NCBI GenBank assembly: GCA_023228645.1
Contig: JALOAT010000070.1
Location: forward strand, 1-16,104
DNA: 16,104 bases
Direction of reading: 5' to 3'
From: Gammaproteobacteria bacterium
GTDB taxonomy: Bacteria; Pseudomonadota; Gammaproteobacteria; Thiohalomonadales; Thiohalomonadaceae
The notes beneath the pieces were generated by a model, which searched no databases, was not told the DNA's origin, and was given only the letters and a program-made list of their open reading frames with translations. Numbering within the stretch: the stretch's first letter is position 1; every line of letters begins with the position of its first letter. A program made the translations under genes and the position numbers. Positions 1 through 7,085 of this stretch are shown here, one piece after another.

Positions 1-32
1 GCCTTGTCGGTATGGATGATCTCGCGCTTCAC
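1..32 (-). CDS. ridA: RidA family enamine/imine deaminase, N-terminal fragment cut by the window edge
   Basis: Ten complete codons are visible, reading V/M-K-R-E-I-I-H-T-D-K and then the first two bases of an Ala codon. This matches the usual start of RidA/YjgF proteins, which hydrolyse reactive enamine/imine intermediates made by PLP enzymes. The start is a GTG at 32-30, preceded by a good AAGGAG at 38-43 with a 5-nt spacer. The gene lies downstream of spoT on the same strand, the usual gammaproteobacterial order (spoT-ridA). Here it is separated from spoT by about 295 bp containing a repeat element, and it seems to have its own promoter. The identification rests on a very short peptide plus context. 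Confidence 0.72.
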   Translation of the reverse strand, partial: MKREIIHTDK

Positions 33-62
33 GCCCGCTCCTTCATTCGCGTCAAAACCGCA

Positions 63-91
63 AGGATAGGGAGCGTGGGCGGCAGCGGCAA
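63..91 (-). promoter_or_regulatory. Candidate sigma70 promoter for ridA
   Basis: On the minus strand a TTGCCG (-35, 86-91) and a TATCCT (-10, 63-68) are 17 bp apart. They lie just upstream of the ridA ribosome binding site. Both boxes match 4 of 6 consensus bases. The position suggests ridA can be transcribed separately from spoT, downstream of the repeat element between them. Confidence 0.42.
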
Positions 92-100
92 CAAGAAGAA

Positions 101-314
101 TTAACACGGGGGACACGGGGGGTGAAGCCGGCGTAGGTCACGTTGCGAAGCTACGTGACGTGTTTGCAGCCCCGCCTTCCGCTCGAAATCCGGGCCGGTG
201 GACACCGCCTGCGAGCAGAAGCTCGCTCCCACTGGATTGCACCCGCGCCTGCCACGTAGCCGCTACGCGCCAACGTGACCTTCACGGTTCTTCGCCCGTG
301 TTCCCCGTGGTTAA
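101..314. repeat. Intergenic inverted-repeat element, copy 1 (9-nt unit ends, REP in the middle)
   Basis: The stretch between ridA and spoT holds no gene but is highly structured. Its left end (101-127) reads TTAACACGGGGGACACGG and ends in GAAG. Its right end (290-314) is the inverted counterpart, starting with CTTC and ending CCGTGGTTAA. A second inverted pair lies inside: GGTCACGTTG...GCTACGTG at 136-157 faces CCACGTAGC...CAACGTGACC at 252-280. A REP-like palindrome (211-232) sits between them. Outside both ends the sequence is T-rich when read outward (TTAAT-N-CTTCTT). The same end sequences recur at 7086-7263 and 7876-7977. It looks like a small non-autonomous repeat; no transposase is present here. 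Confidence 0.75.
211..232 (+). repeat. REP-like palindrome
   Basis: The sequence has a GCGAGC-AGAA-GCTCGC hairpin followed by TCCCAC. The same 22 bases occur exactly at 7175-7196. A short GC hairpin with a conserved GTGGGA flank (here on the other strand) is typical of REP sequences in gammaproteobacteria such as Pseudomonas. Confidence 0.7.
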
Positions 315-327
315 TGCTTCTTTGCCT

Positions 328-2379
328 TCACCCGCGCGCGCGGCTGATGCGCAGGACGTCTTCGAGGGCGCGCACGTGGCGCATGATGCGGGCGAGGTGG
401 ACGCGGTTTTTCACCGCGATGGTGAGGTTGATGGCGGTGTTAAGGCCATCGCGCTCTTCGAGGGAGACGTTGTCGATGTTGGCGTCGGCGTCGGCGACCA
501 CGGCGGCCACTTCGGCGAGTACGCCGCGCTTGTTCTTCACTTCCACGCGAATGTCCACCGGGAAGTCGCTCTGCACGTCGGGCTCCCACTGCACGTCGAT
601 CCACTTCTCCGGGAACTTGCGGAATTCGGAGACGTTGCGGCAGTTCTGGGTGTGCACCACGATGCCGCGGCCGGCGGACAGGAAACCGCGGATGGCATCG
701 CCGGGGATGGGTCGGCAGCATTTGGCGAAGCTGACCACCGTACCCTCGGTGCCCTTGATGTACAGCGGTTCTGCGGACGGTTTGGCGGCGACGCTGGCGT
801 CGCGCTGCAGGGCACTGGCCACCAGCGTGGCCATGCGGTTGCCGAGGCCGATGTCTTCCAGCAGGTCGTCCAGGCCGCTGCGCTTGTATTCGGCGACCAG
901 GGCGTCAATGCGTTCCTGGGGCACCGTGTCCAGGGACAGGGAAAACCCCGACAGCGCCTTGTTGAGCATGCGCCGCCCCAGGGCCACGGATTCGTCGCGC
1001 CGCAGGTTTTTCAGGTGGGCGCGGATGTTGGCTCGCGCCTTGCCGGTGACCACGAAATTCAGCCACGCCGGATTCGGACGCGCGCCTGGCGCGGTGATGA
1101 TCTCCACCTTCTGGCCGTTCTCGATGCGTGTGTTGAGCGGCACCAGGCGCTGGTCCACCTTGCCGGCCACACAGGCGTTACCGAGGTCGGAATGCACGGC
1201 GTAGGCGTAATCGATCACGCTGGCGCCGCGCGGCAGTTCCATGATTTCACCCTTGGGGGTGAACACGTAGACCTCATCCGGGAACAGGTCCACCTTGACG
1301 TTTTCGAGGAATTCCAGGGAATCGCCGGCGCTCTTCTGCATCTCCAAGAGGTCGCGCAACCATTCGCGGGCGCGCGCCTGGGCGATGCTCGCACCGCCTG
1401 CGTCGCCGGCTTTGTAGAGCCAGTGTGCGGCAATGCCCGCCTCGGCGACCTTGTCCATGTCCTCGCTGCGGATCTGCACCTCGATGGGGAAGCCGTAGGG
1501 ACTGACCAGGGCGCTGTGCAGGGACTGGTAGCCGTTGGCCTTGGGAATGGCGATGTAGTCCTTGAAGCGGCCGGGCACCGGCTTATAAAGGTTGTGCATC
1601 ACGCCGAGCACGCGGTAGCAGGTGTCGACCTTGTCCACCATGATGCGAAACGCGAACACGTCCATCACCTCGGAAAAGGACACGCCCTTGGTCTTCATCT
1701 TCTTGTAGATGCTGTACAGGTGTTTCTCGCGACCGATGACCCGGCCCTCGATGCCTTCCTGCTTGAGGCGCGCCTGAATGGATGCCTGGATCTTTTCCAC
1801 CAGCTCCTTGCGATTGCCGCGCGACTTGCGCACCGCGTCGGCGATGACGCGGTAGCGCATGGGGTGGTAAGCGGCGAAGCCCAGGTCTTCCAGCTCGATG
1901 CGCAGGCGGTTCATGCCCAGGCGGTTGGCGATGGGCGCGTAGATCTCCAGGGTCTCGCGGGCGATGCGCCGTTTCTTGTCGGGGCGCATCACACCGAGGG
2001 TGCGCATGTTGTGCAGCCGATCGGCCAGCTTGATGAGGATGATGCGGATGTCCTGCACCATGGCCAGCATCATCTTGCGGAAGTTTTCCGCGTGGGCCTC
2101 GGCCTTGGAGTGGAACTCGATGTGGGTGAGCTTGCTGACGCCGTCCACCAGGTCGGCCACTTCCTGGCCGAACTCGGCGAGGAGCTGCTCCTTGCCGATC
2201 TCGGTGTCCTCAATGACGTCGTGGAGGATGGCGGCGATCAGGCTGCGGTAGTCGATACGCAGCTCGGCGAGGATGCGGGCAACGGCCAGGGGGTGGTAGA
2301 TGTACGGCTCGCCACTCAGGCGATGCTGGCCATCGTGAGCCTCGGCGCCGAACAGGTAGGCCCGATAGACCTCGGCCAC
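328..2379 (-). CDS. spoT: Bifunctional (p)ppGpp synthetase/hydrolase SpoT
   Basis: SpoT degrades (and weakly makes) the stringent-response alarmone (p)ppGpp. Counting from the GTG at 2379 (683 aa), the N-terminal HD hydrolase domain shows HD-VIEDT at 53-59 and LADRLHNM at 118-125. The pseudo/weak synthetase region has GREKHLYSIYKKMK and NGYQSLHS. A TGS domain starts near DEVYVFTPKGEIMELP, and an ACT domain closes the protein (VDIRVEVKNKRGVLAEV). The protein is collinear with the E. coli SpoT sequence I recall (702 aa). Conserved N-terminal residues (LYISDLCTLLEGYLEREQ) are encoded upstream of 2379, yet no ATG/GTG/TTG lies in frame between 2379 and the stop at 2539-2541. The real start may therefore be a rare codon near 2427-2433, which would give about 700 aa. 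GTG 2379 does have a GGAG at 2390-2393. It follows rpoZ and precedes ridA. Confidence 0.95.
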   Translation of the reverse strand: MAEVYRAYLFGAEAHDGQHRLSGEPYIYHPLAVARILAELRIDYRSLIAAILHDVIEDTEIGKEQLLAEFGQEVADLVDGVSKLTHIEFHSKAEAHAENFRKMMLAMVQDIRIILIKLADRLHNMRTLGVMRPDKKRRIARETLEIYAPIANRLGMNRLRIELEDLGFAAYHPMRYRVIADAVRKSRGNRKELVEKIQASIQARLKQEGIEGRVIGREKHLYSIYKKMKTKGVSFSEVMDVFAFRIMVDKVDTCYRVLGVMHNLYKPVPGRFKDYIAIPKANGYQSLHSALVSPYGFPIEVQIRSEDMDKVAEAGIAAHWLYKAGDAGGASIAQARAREWLRDLLEMQKSAGDSLEFLENVKVDLFPDEVYVFTPKGEIMELPRGASVIDYAYAVHSDLGNACVAGKVDQRLVPLNTRIENGQKVEIITAPGARPNPAWLNFVVTGKARANIRAHLKNLRRDESVALGRRMLNKALSGFSLSLDTVPQERIDALVAEYKRSGLDDLLEDIGLGNRMATLVASALQRDASVAAKPSAEPLYIKGTEGTVVSFAKCCRPIPGDAIRGFLSAGRGIVVHTQNCRNVSEFRKFPEKWIDVQWEPDVQSDFPVDIRVEVKNKRGVLAEVAAVVADADANIDNVSLEERDGLNTAINLTIAVKNRVHLARIMRHVRALEDVLRISRARG

Positions 2380-2432
2380 CTGCTCGCGCTCCAGATAGCC
2401 CTCGAGCAGGGTACAAAGATCACTGATGTAGA

Positions 2433-2460
2433 GGCCCTTCCCCGCACTGGAGAAAGGGCC
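2433..2460 (-). promoter_or_regulatory. Hairpin in the rpoZ-spoT spacer, covering a Shine-Dalgarno-like sequence
   Basis: GGCCCTT (minus strand, 2460-2454) pairs perfectly with AAGGGCC (2439-2433). Four more pairs (TCTC with GGGG, two of them G-U) extend the stem to about 11 bp around a CAGTGC loop. The 3' side contains GGGGAAGGG (2443-2435), the best SD-like sequence before spoT. It ends directly before CTC-TAC-ATC, where SpoT homology begins. It could control spoT translation or simply be an intergenic structure. There is no U-tract, so an intrinsic terminator is unlikely. Confidence 0.55.
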
Positions 2461-2480
2461 GGAGACATGCGGGAGATTGC

Positions 2481-2756
2481 TCAGAGGTCGTCCTGCGGCG
2501 GCTGTGCCGGGGATTCCAGCGTTTCCACCTCTTCCATTTCATCTTCGGCACGCGGCGTGGGTTCGAGCAGGATGTCGCGGGTCACCAGGCCCTCGGCTAC
2601 TTCACGCAGTGCCACCACGGTGGGCTTGTCGTTCTCCCAGGGGATTTGCGGCTCACGGCCGTTCTCGATCTGGCGGGCGCGTTTGGTGGCGACCAGCACC
2701 AGCTGAAAGCGGTTGTCGACGTTCTTCAGGCAGTCTTCAACGGTAACTCGTGCCAT
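2481..2756 (-). CDS. rpoZ: DNA-directed RNA polymerase omega subunit
   Basis: The 91-residue product has the same length as E. coli omega and the same start, MARVTVEDCLKNVDNRF. The family core LVLVATKRARQIE and ENDKPTVVALREVAEGLV follow, then a variable acidic tail. Omega helps assemble the RNA polymerase core by binding beta-prime and forms part of a ppGpp-binding site, which fits its place directly upstream of spoT. The ATG start is clear, with a GGAA about 10 nt upstream. It lies 56 bp from gmk and probably has its own promoter in that gap. Confidence 0.96.
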   Translation of the reverse strand: MARVTVEDCLKNVDNRFQLVLVATKRARQIENGREPQIPWENDKPTVVALREVAEGLVTRDILLEPTPRAEDEMEEVETLESPAQPPQDDL

Positions 2757-2790
2757 GGGTGGGTTCCGGATGCGGCTGGGTCAGTGCGGA

Positions 2791-2796
2791 ATTGTA
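2791..2796 (-). promoter_or_regulatory. Candidate -10 box for rpoZ-spoT
   Basis: TACAAT on the minus strand sits in the 56-bp gmk-rpoZ gap, within GGATTACAATTCCGC. A very similar context (CATTACAATTCGCG) occurs upstream of trmB. No convincing -35 box is seen, so this rests on the -10 alone. Confidence 0.38.
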
Positions 2797-2812
2797 ATCC
2801 ATCGGGCGCCGC

Positions 2813-3448
2813 TCAGGCCAGCAGCGAGCGCAGCAGCCCCTCATGCCGAACGGCCTGCACCTCACGCTTGAGCCGCCCGGCCACGAATACGGCCCGGAGT
2901 TCCGCAAGGGCGTCGTCGAAGTTGTCGTTCACGATGAGGTAGTCGTATTCCGCCCAGTGCTGCATCTCATTGACGGCATCGCGCATACGTCGGGCGATCA
3001 CCTCGGCGCTGTCCTGACCGCGGCCGGTCAGGCGCGCCTCCAGGGCCGCGCGCGACGGCGGCAGCACGAAAATGCTCCGGCAACCCGGCATGGTGTCGCG
3101 CACCTGGCGCGCGCCCTGCCAGTCGATCTCCAGGATCACGTCCAGGCCACTGGCCAGCTGGTCCTGGATGGAGGCACGCGAGGTCCCGTAATAGTTGTCG
3201 AACACCTGGGCGTGTTCGAGAAAGGCACCCTGCTCGATGAGCGCGCGGAACGCGGGCACGTCGACGAAGTGGTACTCGCGGCCGTTCTGTTCGCCCGGGC
3301 GCGGGGCGCGGGTGGTGTGGGAGATGGACACCGCCACCTCGTCGAGCGAACCGAGCAGGGCCTTCACCAGGCTGGTCTTGCCGGCACCCGAGGGCGCGGA
3401 GATGACATAAAGCGTGCCGCGCGCGGCGGCGGGTGGGTTGGCGGTCAT
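2813..3448 (-). CDS. gmk: Guanylate kinase
   Basis: This cytosolic enzyme phosphorylates GMP (and dGMP) to GDP using ATP and so feeds the GTP pool from which (p)ppGpp is made. The 211-residue protein is close to the E. coli length of 207. The P-loop APSGAGKTS is at 18-26. The GMP-binding segment SISHTTRAPRPGEQNGREYHF follows at 41-61, then FLEHAQVFDNYYGTS, ILEIDWQGARQV and the lid region with RRMRDAVNEM. The start ATG overlaps the yicC stop (ATGA, 4 bp shared), so the two genes are translationally coupled. Confidence 0.96.
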   Translation of the reverse strand: MTANPPAAARGTLYVISAPSGAGKTSLVKALLGSLDEVAVSISHTTRAPRPGEQNGREYHFVDVPAFRALIEQGAFLEHAQVFDNYYGTSRASIQDQLASGLDVILEIDWQGARQVRDTMPGCRSIFVLPPSRAALEARLTGRGQDSAEVIARRMRDAVNEMQHWAEYDYLIVNDNFDDALAELRAVFVAGRLKREVQAVRHEGLLRSLLA

Positions 3449-4308
3449 TCGATGTTCTGCACCTGTTCGCGCATCTGTTCAATGAGAACCTTGAGCTCCA
3501 CGGCCGCGCGGGTGGTTTCGGCGTCGGCGGACTTGGAACCCAGGGTGTTGGCCTCGCGGTTGAGTTCCTGCATGAGAAAATCCAGCCGCCGCCCCACCGG
3601 CTGCTTTTGCTCCAGCACGCGGCGCACTTCGGCGATGTGGGTCTCCAGGCGGTCCAGCTCCTCGGCCACGTCGATGCGCGTGGCGAACACCACCATCTCC
3701 TGTTCGAGCCGCTGCGCATCCAGCTCGGCCTTCACCTCGGCCAAGCGTTCCACGAGCCGTTCGCGGAAACGCGCCTGCACCTCGGGGAGGCGTGCCCGCA
3801 CGATGGGCAACTGGGCGGTCATGGCGTCGCAGCGCTGGCGGATGAGATCGGCCAGCTTGGCGCCCTCGCGGGCACGGGAATCGTTGAGTTCGCCGAGGGT
3901 GCGATCGAGCAGGGCGAGGGCATCTGCGTGCAGCCGTTCCAGGTCGGGCGCGGGGGCCTGCAATACGCCGGGCCAGCGCAGGATGTCCATGGAGTTCACC
4001 GCCGCCGCGTCGTAGACCAGGCCGTCGACCTCACGACTGAGCTGCGCCAGGGCGGCGGCCAGGGCGTGGTTGAGGGTGAGCTGGCCGGCGGACGCGGGGG
4101 CCGGCGTGAAGCGCAGCGAGCAATCCACCTTGCCGCGCGAGAGCGCCGCGCCGATGCGCTCCCGCAGCGCACCTTCGAGCACGCGCAGGTCGTCCGGCAG
4201 GCGCATGGAGACTTCCAGATACCGGTGATTCACCGAGCGCAGTTCGAGGGCCAGGACCCCATAGTCACCGTGGGTCTCCTGGCGGGCAAAAGCAGTCATA
4301 CTTCTCAA
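3445..4308 (-). CDS. yicC: YicC/YloC family endoribonuclease
   Basis: YicC-family proteins have been described as endoribonucleases acting in RNA turnover; the exact substrates here are unknown. The N-terminal YicC domain shows RSMTAFARQ, LRSVNHRYLEVSMRLP and LSRGKVDCSLRF. The C-terminal DUF1732 region contains RIDVAEELDRLETHI, GRRLDFLMQELNREANTLGSK and KVLIEQMREQVQNIE. I chose the TTG at 4308, which has AGGAG at 4318-4322 (9-nt spacer). It gives 287 aa, the length of E. coli YicC, with the usual MxRSMTAFAR-type start. The ATG at 4299 lacks a well-spaced SD, and a start at 4341 would add 11 residues not typical of the family. It is the first gene of the minus-strand cluster and divergent from the kinase gene. 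Confidence 0.93.
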   Translation of the reverse strand: MRSMTAFARQETHGDYGVLALELRSVNHRYLEVSMRLPDDLRVLEGALRERIGAALSRGKVDCSLRFTPAPASAGQLTLNHALAAALAQLSREVDGLVYDAAAVNSMDILRWPGVLQAPAPDLERLHADALALLDRTLGELNDSRAREGAKLADLIRQRCDAMTAQLPIVRARLPEVQARFRERLVERLAEVKAELDAQRLEQEMVVFATRIDVAEELDRLETHIAEVRRVLEQKQPVGRRLDFLMQELNREANTLGSKSADAETTRAAVELKVLIEQMREQVQNIE

Positions 4309-4388
4309 TTTCGAGCTCTCCTGCGCGGAAAAGAGCGCCATGGTAACCGAAAACCGTCCCCCCGGGAGAAGGCCATCCGGCCCTGTGG

Positions 4389-4395
4389 TAGGCTA
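4389..4395. promoter_or_regulatory. Palindromic -10-like element between yicC and the kinase gene
   Basis: GGTAGGCTACC (4387-4397) is an 11-nt palindrome, so a TAGGCT/TAGCCT -10-like hexamer is present on both strands of the divergent spacer. The same TAGGCT follows a good -35 box upstream of thiS. No matching -35 is visible here for either direction. Confidence 0.25.
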
Positions 4396-4432
4396 CCGCG
4401 GTGGACCGGCGAACGGTCATGGCATGGGCACA

Positions 4433-5392
4433 ATGACGCAAGAAACCAAGGCGCGCGGCCTGAGCCCCGGCGCGCGAATCGATCGATACACCCTCGAACG
4501 CCAGATCGGCGGCGGCGGCTTCAGCATCGTCTATCTGGCGAACGATCCCGAGACCCGCACCCAGGTGATCGTGAAGGAGTACATGCCGCGCAAGCTGGCC
4601 GCGCGTGGTGATGACGGCCGCACGGTGATCACCGTGGGCGAGGACGAGAAGTCGGTGGAGCGCTTCGCCCAGGGTAAGAAGATGTTCTTCCAGGAAGCGG
4701 CCACCCTCGCCACCCTCAAGCACCCCAACATCGTCAACGTGACCAATTTCTTCCGCGCCAACGGCACGGTTTACATGGTCATGGAGTACGCCCAGGGCAT
4801 CAACCTTCAGGAATACATCCGGCGTCACAACGGCAGTCTCAGCGAAAAGCTCATCCGCATCGTGTTCACGGCCCTGCTCGACGGTCTCAAGTGCATCCAC
4901 TCGCGCGGCCTGCTGCACCTGGACATCAAGCCCGGCAACATCTATCTGCGCAGCGGCGGCAGTCCGCTGTTGCTCGACTTCGGCGCCGTACACGAAATGA
5001 TGCAGAGCCGCCAGGACCAGGCCTCGCAGGTCATCACCCCGGGGTTCTCACCCATCGAGCAACTCACGCCCGGCGGCTACGTGGGCCCGTGGAGCGACAT
5101 CTACGCCCTCGGCGCCACCATGCGCGCCTGCATTGAAGGCGTGGCGCCGCCGCCCTCGCCCGAGCGCTCCCCCGAGGACCACATGAAGCCGGCCAGCGTG
5201 GCCTTCCGCCGCCGCTACTCCGCGGCACTGCTGCGGGTTATCGACTGGGCCATGGAGGTGGACCCGCTGGCGCGCCCGCAGAACGTGGACCAATTGCTCG
5301 CCGCCCTCGCAGACAACGCAACGGACGACCCGCCGGAGTCCGGCTCCATGCTCGAACGCCTCGCCAACAGCTTCAGCTGGGGCAGGAGCTGA
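4433..5392 (+). CDS. Eukaryotic-type serine/threonine protein kinase (soluble)
   Basis: A Hanks-type kinase that should phosphorylate Ser/Thr on unknown partner proteins. Numbering is from ATG 4433 (319 aa). The glycine loop GGGGFS is at 26-31, ATP lysine K48 in VIVKEY, helix-C glutamate E88, catalytic loop HLDIKPGN at 162-169, DFG at 182-184, P+1 region PGFSPIEQ at 203-210, GPWSDIYALGA at 218-228 and the late arginine R281. The HRD arginine is Leu (a non-RD kinase), but the catalytic Asp, Lys and Asn are intact. There is no membrane helix or sensor domain; the protein is essentially a lone kinase domain. No start has a good SD: ATG 4424 is nearly as likely, while 4340 would add an arginine/proline-rich stretch that is probably non-coding. 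The PP2C gene follows after 3 bp, so the two form a kinase/phosphatase pair. Confidence 0.9.
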   Translation: MTQETKARGLSPGARIDRYTLERQIGGGGFSIVYLANDPETRTQVIVKEYMPRKLAARGDDGRTVITVGEDEKSVERFAQGKKMFFQEAATLATLKHPNIVNVTNFFRANGTVYMVMEYAQGINLQEYIRRHNGSLSEKLIRIVFTALLDGLKCIHSRGLLHLDIKPGNIYLRSGGSPLLLDFGAVHEMMQSRQDQASQVITPGFSPIEQLTPGGYVGPWSDIYALGATMRACIEGVAPPPSPERSPEDHMKPASVAFRRRYSAALLRVIDWAMEVDPLARPQNVDQLLAALADNATDDPPESGSMLERLANSFSWGRS

Positions 5393-5395
5393 GCC

Positions 5396-6277
5396 ATGCA
5401 GTACGACATCGGACAAGCCAACCGCCTCGGCACCCGCTCCTCCAACCAGGACCGTTTCGCCGCCTTGGAGAGGGATGAGGCCATCGTGTTGCTGGTGCTG
5501 GCCGATGGCATGGGTGGCCACGCGGGCGGCGAGATGGCCGCACAGATCCTGGTCGACACCGCCGCCGCGGCCCTGCACGCGGCCGCCTTGCCCATCAGCG
5601 ATGCCACGGCCTTCCTGGGCGGCGTGATCAGCCGCGCCCACCACGCCATCCACGCCTACGCCAGTGAAAACGGCCTGGCGGCGTCACCAGGCACCACCGG
5701 CGTGCTGTGCCTCATCCAGGACGGCACCGCACAGTGGGCCCACGTGGGCGACAGCCGCCTCTATCTTTTCCGCGACCAGTTGCCGCTGTACCGCACCCGC
5801 GACCATTCCTACGTGGAAAAGCTCTATCGTCGCGGTGAGATCCGTCGCAGCGACCAGTCCTTCCATCCCATGCGCAACCAGATCACCCAGTGCATCGGCT
5901 GCCTGCAGGACCTTCCCGAAGTGGAATTCGGCAAGCCGACCACCTTGGCGCCGGGCGACGTGCTGCTGCTGTGCTCCGACGGCCTGTGGGGCGCCCTCGA
6001 AGACATGCAGATCGGTGCCGGCGTGACCGCATCCGACCTGGATGCGGCGGTCAACCGGTTGGCCGAGCAGGCCGAGCGCAACAGTTATCCGCACAGCGAC
6101 AACATCAGTGTGCTCGCCCTGCGCTTCGTCTCGCGTAACCATGCACGGGCAGCGGCCGTGGACACCGCGCAGAACAGCGCAGCGACGACGCCGCGCGCTC
6201 CGCGCGCCCGACTGGAGGACGCCATCGAGCAGATCGAAGAAGTCCTCAAGAAGTACGAAAACGAGATGAACCGCTGA
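5396..6277 (+). CDS. PP2C-family serine/threonine protein phosphatase
   Basis: A metal-dependent phosphatase that should reverse the action of the kinase encoded just upstream. In the 293-residue protein, the metal-binding motifs are NQD at 17-19, LADGMGGHAGGE at 35-46, HVGDSRLYLF at 116-125, LLLCSDGLWGALED at 190-203 and HSDNIS at 233-238. All expected acidic metal ligands (D19, D37, D195, D235) are present. The last 25 residues (ARLEDAIEQIEEVLKKYENE) look like an amphipathic helix or short coiled coil after a low-complexity linker, which is extra to the catalytic domain and might mediate an interaction. The start ATG has AGGAG at 5384-5388, inside the end of the kinase gene. Confidence 0.92.
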   Translation: MQYDIGQANRLGTRSSNQDRFAALERDEAIVLLVLADGMGGHAGGEMAAQILVDTAAAALHAAALPISDATAFLGGVISRAHHAIHAYASENGLAASPGTTGVLCLIQDGTAQWAHVGDSRLYLFRDQLPLYRTRDHSYVEKLYRRGEIRRSDQSFHPMRNQITQCIGCLQDLPEVEFGKPTTLAPGDVLLLCSDGLWGALEDMQIGAGVTASDLDAAVNRLAEQAERNSYPHSDNISVLALRFVSRNHARAAAVDTAQNSAATTPRAPRARLEDAIEQIEEVLKKYENEMNR

Positions 6278-6322
6278 CGGCCGCGGGGCAATTCACTGCC
6301 CACGGCTCAGGGGCGTAACGGC

Positions 6323-6328
6323 TACAAT
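6323..6328 (+). promoter_or_regulatory. Candidate -10 box for rph
   Basis: TACAAT lies 37 bp upstream of the rph ATG in the 88-bp gap after the phosphatase gene. A strong AGGAAGGA ribosome binding site follows at 6352-6359. No clear -35 is seen at the expected distance. Confidence 0.42.
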
Positions 6329-6365
6329 AGGCCGCTCTGAAGAAATCCCACAGGAAGGACTGCCC

Positions 6366-7085
6366 ATGCGCCCAAGTGGCCGCGCACCCGACGAGCTGCG
6401 CCCGATCCGCATCACCCGCAAGTACACCAAGCACGCCGAAGGTTCGGTGTTGGTGGAGTTCGGCGACACCAAGGTCATCTGCACCGCCAGCGTGGACGAG
6501 CGCGTGCCGGGCTTTCTCAAGGGCAAGGGCAAGGGCTGGGTAACCGCCGAATACGGCATGCTGCCGCGCGCCACCGGTTCTCGCACCGCCCGTGAAGCGG
6601 CCCAGGGCAAGCAGGGCGGCCGCACCCAGGAGATCCAGCGCCTCATCGGCCGCTCGCTGCGTGCCGTGGTAAACATGGAGGCCCTCGGCGAGCGCACCAT
6701 CACCGTGGACTGCGATGTCATCCAGGCCGACGGCGGCACCCGCACCGCCTCCATCACCGGCGGCTACGTGGCGCTGGCCGACGCCGTCCAGCATCTGCTC
6801 GGTCGCAAACTCATCAAGACCCACCCGCTGCACGGCCAGGTGGCCTCCGTTTCCGTGGGCATCTACAAGGGCGTGCCCGTACTCGACCTGGACTACCCCG
6901 AAGACTGCAACGCCGAGACCGACATGAACGTGGTCATGAACGACGCCGGCGCCTTCGTGGAAGTCCAGGGCACCGCCGAAGGCCACGCCTTCCGCCGCGA
7001 CGAACTTGACGCCATGCTCGCCCTGGCCGAAAAAGGCATCGCCGAACTCATCGCCCACCAGCGCGAGGCGCTGGAAAAAACCTGA
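6366..7085 (+). CDS. rph: Ribonuclease PH (tRNA 3'-end phosphorolytic exonuclease)
   Basis: RNase PH trims extra nucleotides downstream of the tRNA CCA end, using phosphate to release nucleoside diphosphates. The 239-residue protein matches the E. coli full-length form (238). Characteristic segments are MRPSGRAPDELRPI at the start, VLVEFGDTKVICTASVDE, GWVTAEYGMLPRATGSR, QEIQRLIGRSLRAVV, DCDVIQADGGTRTASITG and LDLDYPEDCNAETDMNVVM, followed by EVQGTAEG. The start is supported by AGGAAGGA. Its TGA stop runs straight into the first arm of the downstream repeat element: the final A of the stop is also the first A of AACACGG. yicC, usually its close neighbour, is here separated by the kinase/phosphatase pair. 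Confidence 0.96.
   Translation: MRPSGRAPDELRPIRITRKYTKHAEGSVLVEFGDTKVICTASVDERVPGFLKGKGKGWVTAEYGMLPRATGSRTAREAAQGKQGGRTQEIQRLIGRSLRAVVNMEALGERTITVDCDVIQADGGTRTASITGGYVALADAVQHLLGRKLIKTHPLHGQVASVSVGIYKGVPVLDLDYPEDCNAETDMNVVMNDAGAFVEVQGTAEGHAFRRDELDAMLALAEKGIAELIAHQREALEKT

Noticed and set aside
160..2706. An 848-codon open frame on the plus strand across spoT and rpoZ
   Set aside because: It is antisense to spoT and rpoZ, whose proteins match their families over full length. Long antisense frames are expected in high-GC DNA, and its translation is low-complexity (rich in H, D, V, G) with no family motif.
2843..4611. Long plus-strand open frames opposite gmk and yicC
   Set aside because: They are shadows of the two conserved minus-strand genes and carry no recognisable domain.
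4921..4950. The kinase as an inactive pseudokinase because HRD reads HLD
   Set aside because: The catalytic Asp, Lys and Asn of HLDIKPGN, the DFG motif and the ATP lysine are intact; loss of the arginine makes it a non-RD kinase, not a dead one.
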